28,745 nt of DNA, taken from the IMG/VR virus record IMGVR_UViG_3300030012_003380, positions 588 through 29,332 of that record. The stretch is one strand, 5' to 3'. A model generated the notes under the pieces. That model did not search any database and was not told where the DNA came from. It saw only the letters and a list, made by a program, of their open reading frames with translations. This DNA is from a virus. Each line of letters opens with the position of its first letter. Within the stretch, counting starts at the first letter, position 1. Below are positions 19,101 through 25,275 of this stretch, in pieces. The position numbers were made by a program, and so were the translations under genes.

Positions 19101-20572
19101 ATACTTTATTACTTGGTAAAATTGGTCAGACAGGATCAGGAGTCAAAGCAGTTGTTAAAAGTGCTTCAAGCATAAACAATACAGATTTATTAATCTTAGA
19201 TGAAGTTAAAAATAGTTTTGTCAGCACTAGAGATATAGTTCACTTTGCTGGTGGTGGAACTCAAACTACAATACCAAACGCAGAGATTGATACAGTTAAT
19301 CCAGATCCAATAAGAGATGGATATACACTTCAATTCGATCATAAAAATCATGGAATGCATTCAAGCACTAATAAATTAAAAGTTTCCAATTTCCATCCAG
19401 ATGGGAAACCAACTGTTTTGACAAGTAATATCGATGATGATACTACAATAATAACTCTTGAAAATGGAGCAGATTTTTCAACATTTGAAGGTGGTGCAGT
19501 TTCAGTTGGTGGAACAACTGGTTATCTTCTTATTGATAAAGAAATTATTTCATACAATGAAATAGATGGCACAACAATTACAATTGATGGTGCTGACAGA
19601 GGTATAGATTCTAGTCTAAAATCCAATCACTCAGCAAACACTTTAGTTTATAAGTATGAATTTAATGGAGTATCTTTGAGAAAAATTAATAAGGAACATG
19701 ATATTGATCCTAGAGAAAGAACATTTGATAGTTACTTTGTTGGTATTAATACAACTGGAGATACAGAACCAACGTTTAATGCTACTAAATCTGGTGGTGG
19801 AGAAAATGTTCATGTTTCGCAAAATATACCATTCGAGATTATTGATCCACAAATTACATCATTAACACCGACAGGAACAAATATATCAGGTAGAATAAAA
19901 ACTACTTCTGGAACTAGTTTAAGTGGTAATGAGGGTTCATTCGCAGATCTTGGTTATGAAAATGTATCATTGAATAGGGTGAATTTTCTTGATAGTCCAA
20001 GAATTATCGCATCTAAAACTAATGAAGACAATTTACTTGGAAATGAAAAATCGTTTGCCTTAGAATTAACACTTTCAACTGATAATCCTGATGTTTCTCC
20101 AGTAGTTGATTTAGAAAATCCAAATGTTATTTTAATAAGTAACTTAGTAGATGATAAAGTTGACGATTTCGAATCTGATAATAGACCAAAAATACCTGGT
20201 TCTGATCCAAATACAGCGATATATGAAACAAAAATGATTAATTTAGAATTTGTTTCTAATTCACTTCTCGTTCAATTTGACGGACATAGAGAGGCAGAAG
20301 GTGATATTAAAGTATTCTTTAAATTAATTAGAGGAGATGGCGATGATGATCATGCTACTTACATACCGTTCAATAGTAATGGATCATCAGATAAAGTTGT
20401 AAACCCAAATAGAACAAAAGATAGTTTTAGTGAATATAAATTTACTGCAGAAAATACAGCTCAGTTTAAATCATTCATGATTAAAGTCGTTATGACATCA
20501 ACAAATCAAGCAAAACCACCTAGAATTAAAAACTTTAGGGCAATTGCACTTAGATCATTTAAAATTGAATAA
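13199..20572 (+). CDS. DUF4815-type virion structural protein, 2457 aa
   Basis: Large baseplate- or fibre-associated structural protein of a type common in marine T4-like phages; its exact position in the virion is unknown to me. The N-terminus has the DUF4815 signature (YFDDFVDSKNYHKVLFKPG, then VQARELTTLQSILQNQVE, residues ~12–50). FKLDNGQRVEFADFSRL (~923) and IDFRPRV (~994) follow. A short coiled coil, RYTMRDIGSLENRIKNLENY (~1104–1123), suggests trimerisation. A second conserved block at 1664–1821 reads DPLAQSFFVD … IFITSGELFFKTKDEELPV … SLGSLFKSQNNRTWTPSQYE. Residues ~1880–1990 are glycine-rich with an AGSGYAVGD unit, and ~2092–2156 carry an IDxE…RG…H module. The last ~120 residues return to a conserved ending (LLVQFDGHREAEGDIKVFFK; NFRAIAL). 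The stop overlaps the next ATG (taATG). It may replace the role of T4 gp9–gp12; that is inference. Confidence 0.82.
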   Translation: MPQNTNLNVSPYFDDFVDSKNYHKVLFKPGFPVQARELTTLQSILQNQVEKFGQHFFKEGSMVIPGGTSYDSEYYSVKIDPNFLNIPVNNYTKILADNKVKIKGEISGVEAIVINRLTSSESIDGFDTLYVKYTKSGPDGSTSTFVDGENLITLSTFNYLNTSISADSQFARCIVSNATSIGSAFSVSEGVYFIRGFFVKNVASTVILDQYSNTPSYRVGFLLKEETIGPSSVNSDLYDNAKGFSNESAPGADRFKLSTILHRKLLTDVNDNDFVELLRVEGGIVKNIVTRTEYNIFAQELARRTYDESGDYYVKPFSVNARESLNDRIGNRGIYFDTQQTQNGNTPAEDIFSLQISSGKAYIRGYEVEKISTSSIDVLKPRTTKLVENQSVPIRIGNSMQVTNIKGTPDIGFSAASSVNLKNRRTGVDQNSQGDVIGQVRIFDYDQKVVGASGSFSTYDLKIYDLQLYTSLTTTNNFSAVIHSHVKGKFSGAVGYTIAVVNNNTSMTLRDVTGAFQINEPLIINGVSEGNNVKTIVDNSFEDVKSVTNASGTFTANTVLNRKKQVFNEGAQFAITGNNAMASGAIADFRSQLKDGDIITYTTAAAGDPVFNEVGTVGKSSVALSAVESLTGVCNGAVVNNNTQTGVSVLVPSLTESDDPGFRVKLADKYLSSMNVLDSSYITRKKLSKSFSANSASFNISDISGDTSDLFFEPFTTSNYVLELDGEVESLNSAQVNVSTDLKTVTFSGLSDVSGTAKLVAAIRRSKLRSKNKSLARCSSLIINRSNLDGSGITTTSFNDGLTQSNVYGTRIQDEEISLNVPDVVRVLGVFESNDSNDPELPLIGVTNQTDTFDGNVTVGEQFIGGRSGAVARVVVAQATQLSFVYENENTFEVGENISLKTSGIFATITGVVPGDRNILKNFKLDNGQRVEFADFSRLIRKPNVEKPSRKLRIIYDNLLNNEVSGNIETVNSYSTLDYSKDIPYVFDNWASDFIDFRPRVASYNTSSSISPFSFESRDFSSTNSETVVSGKTVVVDYSYFQGRIDRLYLNKEGTFVTKEGTPSRIPKLPLPNEESFQVATVKLPPYIRNATAEVLIKTVPHKRYTMRDIGSLENRIKNLENYTTLSLLETDTKNLTIKDPNTGLDKFKSGFFVDNFRNHNSHNLTGESKFDIDIEKSELRPRTSERNVGLVFETVSTTANPATTDYNFVTDFSDSNITRGGAALTLNYTETEFLSQPNATRTENLNPFLVDIFVGTIDLVPSSDFWIEEIPLEPLNAEIDNAYDAISTILGVEDRENGGMASSFFNSHETTWNGRDSATLVDEDVIDRRVLSSNSHVSEQDRGNFINITTTTTADVENTIRQTFEETGIEREFGLELSSTTQVVDLGTKVVGIDVLYNVRSRNVQVHAKRLKPNTRFYVFMENTDLTLFAVPKYLPITMNKGTFAPNELIGSVGEENPGSANIQFRTANINHKLGPFNNPDKTLGRCILPNVGEITIPTAYSSTSEIVNIDTADLAQPRDPLTGGYVKKGLKIASVLGDGEATVGDVALISDERGDLIFSLHIPDPKVIGNPLFTTGNNTIRVTTSATNASILDPGSSSAEAEYLASGYQTNTQEQTLSIKTPKVERKQVGVKDVTRTFTRDRTEQVTEVTVDVRREEVDDSDPLAQSFFVDSETYKDGIFITSGELFFKTKDEELPVTVQIRTMRDGTPTETLVPFGETEIDPDDVNVSDDGSAATEFKFKSPVYLQSGYEYSLILMAGRTLNYLAFINRMGEIDLITQGFNSSQPSLGSLFKSQNNRTWTPSQYEDLKFKLNKAVFVANQPSSVLLYNSELPLGQIRKENPVVGFTKRVNVKLSSTNSATFAQGEEVRQTSATAVDNTARIFATGGPLATGANKLTIVADAETGVSGIGLTSGTFAGVGVSALTGSGTGAVVELTVDTSVSAPNPIIAGAAVTVTTAGSGYAVGDTLLLGKIGQTGSGVKAVVKSASSINNTDLLILDEVKNSFVSTRDIVHFAGGGTQTTIPNAEIDTVNPDPIRDGYTLQFDHKNHGMHSSTNKLKVSNFHPDGKPTVLTSNIDDDTTIITLENGADFSTFEGGAVSVGGTTGYLLIDKEIISYNEIDGTTITIDGADRGIDSSLKSNHSANTLVYKYEFNGVSLRKINKEHDIDPRERTFDSYFVGINTTGDTEPTFNATKSGGGENVHVSQNIPFEIIDPQITSLTPTGTNISGRIKTTSGTSLSGNEGSFADLGYENVSLNRVNFLDSPRIIASKTNEDNLLGNEKSFALELTLSTDNPDVSPVVDLENPNVILISNLVDDKVDDFESDNRPKIPGSDPNTAIYETKMINLEFVSNSLLVQFDGHREAEGDIKVFFKLIRGDGDDDHATYIPFNSNGSSDKVVNPNRTKDSFSEYKFTAENTAQFKSFMIKVVMTSTNQAKPPRIKNFRAIALRSFKIE
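19472..19665 (+). repeat. IDxE…RG…H module in the DUF4815 protein
   Basis: Translated segment GYLLIDKEIISYNEIDG, then ADRGIDSS, then NHSANTLVYKYE. It is clearly related to the copies in the giant protein (GLLKIDNEIITYTG … RGFSG … HAENSLVV) and in gp15. Confidence 0.65.
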
Positions 20573-20796
20573 TGGAAAGATATCTGAAGGTAAAATCTGA
20601 TGTTTCATTAGTAAGAGACATGAATACAAACGCAATTGTTAGTAAAAATCAAAGTGAATATGACAAATTCGTAAAAGTTTCTCAGAAAAAATATGAGGAA
20701 AAAAGAAAATTTGATAATTTGCGTGAGGATTTAGATTCTTTAAAAACCGATATGGAAGAGATAAAAACACTTCTTAAAAATATTATGAATAAATGA
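20572..20796 (+). CDS. Small coiled-coil protein, 74 aa
   Basis: Not recognised as a named family. The N-terminal ~25 residues (MERYLKVKSDVSLVRDMNTN) look like an ordered strand-rich leader. From about residue 27 it is highly charged and predicted helical with heptad spacing (FDNLREDLDSLKTDMEEIKT, LLKNIMNK), so a coiled coil is likely. Its ATG overlaps the DUF4815 stop by one base, which implies translational coupling, and a TATAAATA lies immediately after its stop. Tight packing in the structural block suggests a minor virion or assembly protein, perhaps a chaperone for its large neighbour; that is inference. Confidence 0.75.
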   Translation: MERYLKVKSDVSLVRDMNTNAIVSKNQSEYDKFVKVSQKKYEEKRKFDNLREDLDSLKTDMEEIKTLLKNIMNK

Positions 20797-20798
20797 TT

Positions 20799-20806
20799 TA
20801 TAAATA
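20799..20806 (+). promoter_or_regulatory. T4-type late promoter TATAAATA upstream of the fibre cassette
   Basis: Exact TATAAATA octamer in the 39-base gap between the 74-aa gene and the 112-aa gene, 29 bases before the next ATG. It matches the gp55-dependent late −10 consensus and should drive the fibre cassette and possibly the neck/terminase genes downstream. Confidence 0.78.
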
Positions 20807-20835
20807 TTCCAAGATAGATTCTAATTAGTTAAATA

Positions 20836-21174
20836 ATGGCAGCATATATTAGTAACATAGTAATTGATGCTGGTGCTGACTTTGACCAAGTTTTCAATTT
20901 AGAGAACACGGCCAACTCACCTTTAGATTTGACTGGTTTTACGGCCATTTCAAAACTAAAAAAACATCCTGCTTCATTAAAAGAAAAGGCATCATTTTCA
21001 GTGTCCTTTCCAAATAGGGTTCAAGGTGAATTGAAAATCGCATTAGGGTCATCAATCACATCTACCTTAAAAGCAGGTAGATATAGTTATGATGTATTGT
21101 TAAATGATGGTTCATTAAAAACAAGAATCGTTAGTGGAAGTGCAATTGTTACTGCTGGAGTTACTACAGGTTAA
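20836..21174 (+). CDS. Small beta-rich virion/fibre-associated protein, 112 aa
   Basis: Resembles short structural proteins common in marine T4-like phages and the N-terminal domain of phage baseplate upper proteins. The pattern is YISNIVIDAGADFDQVFNLE, then SPLDLTGFTAISKLKKH, then KAGRYSYDVLLNDGSLKTRI and SGSAIVTAGVTTG. This layout (intrinsic-property strand, 'g.df.....l', 'pldLTG..a...ik', then GxYxYDvxl and a final xGxaxVxxGvt) suggests a beta-sandwich attached to the baseplate or a fibre. No signal or membrane segment is present. No Shine-Dalgarno is evident before the ATG, but a TATAAATA sits 29 bases upstream. The next gene starts 5 bases after its stop. Confidence 0.8.
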   Translation: MAAYISNIVIDAGADFDQVFNLENTANSPLDLTGFTAISKLKKHPASLKEKASFSVSFPNRVQGELKIALGSSITSTLKAGRYSYDVLLNDGSLKTRIVSGSAIVTAGVTTG

Positions 21175-21179
21175 TTAAT

Positions 21180-21407
21180 ATGGCTGATATTAAAGTCAGA
21201 GTCGGTTCAAGAAATGCCAATAAGGTTATATCCACAATATCTGGTGGTGGACAAACTTTAGGTGGATTATCAGATGTAGATATATCTGCTGGTTTACAAG
21301 ATGGAATGGTTTTAGTTTTTAATGCAGCGACAAGTAAATTTGAAGCAACTTTAGAATTGACACCAGGAGCAACACAAAATTTAAACATTAATGGGGGAAG
21401 TTTTTAA
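21180..21407 (+). CDS. Small fibre-cassette protein ending in INGGSF, 75 aa
   Basis: Related by appearance to short marine T4-like structural proteins of the form 'GLSDVDIS-GLQDGMVLVFnaaTskFeAt'. This segment (LGGLSDVDISAGLQDGMVLV) also occurs as a linker in longer phage fibre proteins. It starts with MADIKVRVGSRNANKVISTI and ends with the residues NINGGSF. The product of the next gene ends with a very similar IDGGQF. The stop codon directly abuts the following ATG, and the codons for the final Gly-Gly supply a strong Shine-Dalgarno for that gene. Probable minor virion protein; function unknown. Confidence 0.75.
   Translation: MADIKVRVGSRNANKVISTISGGGQTLGGLSDVDISAGLQDGMVLVFNAATSKFEATLELTPGATQNLNINGGSF
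21393..21400 (+). promoter_or_regulatory. Ribosome binding site GGGGGAAG embedded in the end of the 75-aa gene
   Basis: GGGGGAAG lies within the codons for the terminal Gly-Gly-Ser of the upstream protein, 7 bases before the ATG at 21408. It is among the strongest purine-rich sites in this AT-rich window and supports that start. Confidence 0.65.
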
Positions 21408-22832
21408 ATGGCCAGCATAATACGAACAAGAAGATCGACTGGCACTGCTGCACCTGCAACCATAAATTTTGGTGAACTTGCGGTTACAGTTTCAAATGGA
21501 ACTCAAGGTGATTTAGGAGGAAGATTATTTGTTGGAGACAATACTAACCCAGATCCAGATCCCATTGTAATTGGTGGTAAATACTTCACCGATATGATGT
21601 CTAATGGGCCAGGTCAAGTTAGAGGTCAAGCAAATGCCAATTCTGGAACATTACAGAACGGATTTATACCAATTCTAAAATCAGATGGAGGGTCTCTTCA
21701 TCCAGGTGGTGGTTCTTCAGGATTTGGGCCAGCATATGCAGCACAAACTTTACCGACAGTAGATAGTTGGACTGTAGATCAATTAACATTTGATGGAAGA
21801 ACAATATATTCAAATGATACTGATGGAGATATTCGTTTTGTAACTAACGGTGATGGTCAGGTAATTATTAATGATGACACTAAATTAACCTTTGGTGCAA
21901 GTGAAGATGCAAGTATTGAGTATGATGAAGATGGAACAGATAAAGTTCAAGTAACAGGTAAAGGTTGGGTTTATAACGGTGTTCCTGTTGAGATAATTAC
22001 TCCTCCAGGTGGTGGTGAATTAATTGTTGATAATATTGGTATTTCTTCTAATGTAATTAGATCTAAATCTGGTGGTGGAAATACAATATTCATTGATCCA
22101 TTTCCAGACGGTTTAGATAGTGATGGAATGGTGATAATTAAAGGTAGTTTACAGGTTGATGGAACAACCACCACAGTTAACTCTACAAATACAACATTAA
22201 ATGATCCAATAATGAATATTGGTGATGTTGTAAGTAAGAGAACTGTAATGGCAGTTGTTGGTTCTGGAACATCTTCAATCACTCTTGATTCTATTGTAGG
22301 TATTAACACTGGAGACCAAATAAGTGGTAGTTCTTCATTACCAGGTGCAGGTACAACAACCATACACTCTTTTTCAGGATCATCAATTTTCATTGACGGA
22401 CAAACAACTGCAGGTATAACATCCACTACTCAACTGACAATTACTCACGGATTTGACACTAATACTGATCGTGGTATTACTTTTAATTACAATACAAGCA
22501 CTGGAGTAGCAAATAATAAACTTGGATTTTTTGGATTTGATGATAGCAGACTTGCAGTTGATGGTAGTAGAATGTGGACTTATGTTCCTGAAGCTACTAA
22601 TACTGGTAACGTTATAAGCGGTACAAAAGGTTTCCTAGATATACGTGGAATATATTTCCAACCTGGTGAATTTGCTGCTGTTGGTAATGGTATTGTTTAT
22701 GCTGATAGCACTGGTAGATCAATAGTTTCTGCTGGTACAACTGCTGGTATAACTACTTCAAACTTTGTGCTAACAACTGATGCCAGTGGCACACCTAAAT
22801 GGACAACAACTATAGACGGAGGACAATTCTAA
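21408..22832 (+). CDS. Tail-fibre/adhesin-like structural protein, 474 aa, ending in IDGGQF
   Basis: Probable fibre or adhesin protein. The N-terminus has the phage fibre pattern IIRTRRSTGTAAPATINFGE, LAVTVSNG, then GGRLFVGDN … PIVIGGKYFTDMM (residues ~1–65), which usually precedes the fibre shaft. The middle has a GSLQVDGTTTTVNSTNTTL segment at ~247, a motif of phage fibre shafts ('gxLtVxGtTTtVNST…ddPimxiG'), followed by DPIMNIGD and a repetitive Gly/Ser/Thr-rich region. The C-terminus, LTTDASGTPKWTTTIDGGQF, echoes the ending of the preceding small protein. No chaperone or peptidase motif is visible. It starts directly after the upstream stop behind a strong GGGGGAAG site, and likely contributes to host recognition; that last point is inference from type and position. 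Confidence 0.8.
   Translation: MASIIRTRRSTGTAAPATINFGELAVTVSNGTQGDLGGRLFVGDNTNPDPDPIVIGGKYFTDMMSNGPGQVRGQANANSGTLQNGFIPILKSDGGSLHPGGGSSGFGPAYAAQTLPTVDSWTVDQLTFDGRTIYSNDTDGDIRFVTNGDGQVIINDDTKLTFGASEDASIEYDEDGTDKVQVTGKGWVYNGVPVEIITPPGGGELIVDNIGISSNVIRSKSGGGNTIFIDPFPDGLDSDGMVIIKGSLQVDGTTTTVNSTNTTLNDPIMNIGDVVSKRTVMAVVGSGTSSITLDSIVGINTGDQISGSSSLPGAGTTTIHSFSGSSIFIDGQTTAGITSTTQLTITHGFDTNTDRGITFNYNTSTGVANNKLGFFGFDDSRLAVDGSRMWTYVPEATNTGNVISGTKGFLDIRGIYFQPGEFAAVGNGIVYADSTGRSIVSAGTTAGITTSNFVLTTDASGTPKWTTTIDGGQF
22818..22823 (+). promoter_or_regulatory. Shine-Dalgarno GGAGGA within the fibre gene's last codons
   Basis: GGAGGA falls in the Gly-Gly codons of the terminal IDGGQF. It is 13 bases before the ATG at 22837, a slightly long but usable spacing. 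It is the same arrangement as at 21393. Confidence 0.5.
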
Positions 22833-22836
22833 TACT

Positions 22837-23013
22837 ATGAACAGTGAAGTTGATGTGAACATTTTGATTAGTCATTATCATAAAAAATTATCAACATTGG
22901 TTAATCAAAATTTATTATTGGAGGCAAAAATGGAATCTATGACAAAAGATTACATGGATTTGAAAGAACAATTTGAAGAATTGCAAAAATCCAAAAGAGG
23001 AATTAAGAAATGA
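22837..23013 (+). CDS. Small coiled-coil protein, 58 aa
   Basis: Short gene filling the gap between the fibre gene and gp13. Translation begins MNSEVDVNILISHYHKKLST and continues with LVNQNLLLEAKMESMTKDYM, then DLKEQFEELQKSKRGIKK. It is almost entirely charged helix with heptad-like leucine spacing (LSTLVNQNLLLEAKM), so a coiled coil is probable. Support comes from three points: a GGAGGA site upstream, a stop that overlaps the gp13 ATG (ATGA), and the otherwise gap-free packing of the region. No known family is recognised. A role in fibre or neck assembly is only suggested by position. Confidence 0.72.
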   Translation: MNSEVDVNILISHYHKKLSTLVNQNLLLEAKMESMTKDYMDLKEQFEELQKSKRGIKK

Positions 23014-23825
23014 GTAAACCATCCACTAGACAGGAACTAATCGATTATTGTCTGCGAAGACTTGGATTTCCTGTGTTGGAAATTAATGTGGATGAAGATC
23101 AAATTGAGGATTTAATTGATGATGCAATTCAATATTTTCAAAACCGTCATTTTGATGGTTCTGAAAGAATGTTACTAAAGCATAAAATTACAAAAGAAAA
23201 CAGAGAGACATTAAGAACTGGAATTACCACCACAACAGCTGGATCAACTGTTGGTATAACAACGACAACTTTCGAAGAAAATCAAAACTTCATACAATTA
23301 CCTGATCATGTATTAGGTGTAGAAAGGGTCTTAAAAATGGATAATAACACTATATCCAGTGGATTATTTAATATCAAATATCAAATATTTTTAAATGATC
23401 TTTATTATTATGGTGCACTTGATCTTTTGAATTATACGATGACTAAGACATACTTGGAGGATTTAAGTCGTATTATTACACCAGATACTCAAATAAGATT
23501 CAATAGAAAACGAGGAAGATTATATCTTGATATAGATTTTGAACAGATGAATGATGATACATTTATAGTAATCGATGGTTATCGTCTTTTAGATCCTAAT
23601 GATTCAACTAAAGTTTACAACGATTTTTGGTTAAAAAAATATGCAACTTCATTAATTAAAAAACAATGGGGAATGAACTTAATTAAGTTTCAAGGTGTAA
23701 TGTTACCTGGTGGAGTTCAGTTAAATGGAAGACAAATATATGAAGATGCAATTAGAGAACTAGAAGAATTAGAAAATACACTTAAGACAGAATACGAATT
23801 ACCACCTCTTGACTTTATAGGATGA
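23010..23825 (+). CDS. gp13: Neck protein gp13 (head completion)
   Basis: In T4, gp13 and gp14 form the neck that closes the filled head and docks the tail. Here 271 residues are predicted (T4 about 309). The N-terminus is strongly gp13-like: SKPSTRQELIDYCLRRLGFP, VLEINVDEDQIEDLIDDAIQ, then YFQNRHFDGSE. It continues with a conserved middle (YLEDLSRIITPDTQIRFNRK) and a C-terminus LKTEYELPPLDFIG. The ATG overlaps the stop of the 58-aa gene (ATGA), and AGAGGA sits 8 bases upstream. gp14 begins 4 bases after the stop, so the neck pair should be made together. Confidence 0.93.
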   Translation: MSKPSTRQELIDYCLRRLGFPVLEINVDEDQIEDLIDDAIQYFQNRHFDGSERMLLKHKITKENRETLRTGITTTTAGSTVGITTTTFEENQNFIQLPDHVLGVERVLKMDNNTISSGLFNIKYQIFLNDLYYYGALDLLNYTMTKTYLEDLSRIITPDTQIRFNRKRGRLYLDIDFEQMNDDTFIVIDGYRLLDPNDSTKVYNDFWLKKYATSLIKKQWGMNLIKFQGVMLPGGVQLNGRQIYEDAIRELEELENTLKTEYELPPLDFIG

Positions 23826-23829
23826 TATT

Positions 23830-25275
23830 ATGCCACTTTCTCCATATTTTTTACAAGGATCACAAGGTGAACAGAGATTAGTACAAGATCTAATTAATGA
23901 GCAGTTAAAAATTTATGGGCAAGATGTAGTTTATCTTCCTCGTAAAATCATAAACAAAAAAACAATTATGAAAGAGGTTGTGGCCTCTACATTTGATGAT
24001 GCTTATCGTATGGAAGCATATCTTTTAAACTATCAAGGATTTGAGGGTAGTGGGGATATTTTGCAAAAATTTGGAGTACAAACTACAGATGCAGTAACAT
24101 TTGTTATATCAAAAGAAAGATATGAAGATTTTATCAGTCCTTTTTTAACTGGAGATAGTGAAATAGAATTAGCAATAAGACCTGAAGAAGGAGATTTAAT
24201 TTATTTTCCTCTTGATAATACAATGTTTGAAATCAAATATGTAGAGGGAAAAAAACCTTTTTACCAATTAAATGATCTCTATGTTTATACTTTAAGTTGT
24301 GAGGTGATGGATTATGCACTTGATGAAGATATTGATACAGGAATCCAAGAAGTGGATGAAGCGGCAGTTGAGTTTGGATTCACCACCAGATTGACTATGG
24401 TAAGTATTGCTGCATCAACAGCAACAGCATCTGTTCAGTTATCAAAAAATGCTGGAAATACCATTGTTGGTAAAGGAGTTGCATTTATAGATTTAATTAA
24501 TGATGGAACTGGATATACGTTACCACCTTTAATTGGAATATCATCTGCACCAAGTGATGGCATCAATGCAACTGCTGTTGCAATTATGACAAGTAGGTCA
24601 GGACAAGTTGGTCAGTCAATAGATCGTATTGAATTAACAAATCCTGGTTTTGCATATACGACTCCACCAACAGTTACAATTAGAAGTCAAAATGCATTTG
24701 GAACTGGTGGTATTGCAACTGCAATAATAGCAGAAGGAACATTATCAACACCAACTATAAACAATGCTGGTGCAAGTTATGGTGTTGTTCCAAATGTAAC
24801 CGTAAATGCTGTTGGTTTAGATACTAATATTGGAATTGGGTCAACTGCAAAAGCAATAGCAATAGTTAATACTCTTGGTAAAATCGCTTCAATCAGATAC
24901 TCTTTTGCTGGTATCGGGTATACTTTAACTCCTACTATTACAATTGATCCACCAGCAAGAGCTGGATTAGCAACTGGTAATTATCAATTTAAAGAACTTG
25001 TTAGGGGAGTTTCAACAGGAACAACAGCAATCGTTGCTGATTGGGATGCGGATGATAGAATACTTAAAGTTACTAATGTTGGTGGTGTTGGATTTGCACC
25101 TGGTGAATCAGTGGTGGGTATTGGAACTACACTCTTAGGATCTGATTCTGAATACATTGTAAGAAGTGTTTCTGATCAGGATGAGTTTGATAATTATAAC
25201 GAAAATATACTTGTAGAGTCTGAAGCAGACTCAATTATTGATTTTTCTGAAGACAATCCGTTTGGTGATTTCTAA
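23830..25275 (+). CDS. gp14: Neck protein gp14 with glycine-repeat C-terminal extension
   Basis: Partner of gp13 in the neck. Residues 1–~200 carry the gp14 domain: MPLSPYFLQGSQGEQRLVQD, LPRKIINKKTIMKEVVAST, RMEAYLLNYQGFEGSGDILQ, and a VLSCEV-like strand (YTLSCEVMDYALDEDID). The full 481 residues greatly exceed T4 gp14 (about 256). The excess is residues ~215–378, with four SGxGY-type units (NDGTGYTLPP, NPGFAYTTPP, NNAGASYGVVP, FAGIGYTLTP). A module follows around ~390–425 (GTTAIVADWDADDRILKVTN … GFAPGESVVGIG). The last ~30 residues (DEFDNYNENILVESEADSII) are acidic. The extension resembles segments inside gp8 and the giant gp7-position protein, so the neck may be decorated in this phage. Confidence 0.9.
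   Translation: MPLSPYFLQGSQGEQRLVQDLINEQLKIYGQDVVYLPRKIINKKTIMKEVVASTFDDAYRMEAYLLNYQGFEGSGDILQKFGVQTTDAVTFVISKERYEDFISPFLTGDSEIELAIRPEEGDLIYFPLDNTMFEIKYVEGKKPFYQLNDLYVYTLSCEVMDYALDEDIDTGIQEVDEAAVEFGFTTRLTMVSIAASTATASVQLSKNAGNTIVGKGVAFIDLINDGTGYTLPPLIGISSAPSDGINATAVAIMTSRSGQVGQSIDRIELTNPGFAYTTPPTVTIRSQNAFGTGGIATAIIAEGTLSTPTINNAGASYGVVPNVTVNAVGLDTNIGIGSTAKAIAIVNTLGKIASIRYSFAGIGYTLTPTITIDPPARAGLATGNYQFKELVRGVSTGTTAIVADWDADDRILKVTNVGGVGFAPGESVVGIGTTLLGSDSEYIVRSVSDQDEFDNYNENILVESEADSIIDFSEDNPFGDF
24472..24965 (+). repeat. Four SGxGY-type protein repeats in gp14
   Basis: Units centred near 24505, 24646, 24765 and 24908 encode GTGYTLPP, GFAYTTPP, GASYGVVP and GIGYTLTP. They are about 40–50 codons apart and separated by Ala/Ile-rich strands (NATAVAIM, GIATAIIA, STAKAIAI). 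The repetition is clear in protein but loose in DNA, so these are old duplications. Confidence 0.75.

Noticed and set aside
21971-22426. A 151-codon minus-strand frame within the fibre gene
   Set aside because: Antisense of a Gly/Thr/Ser repetitive region; there is no promoter or ribosome site, and the plus-strand gene is convincing.
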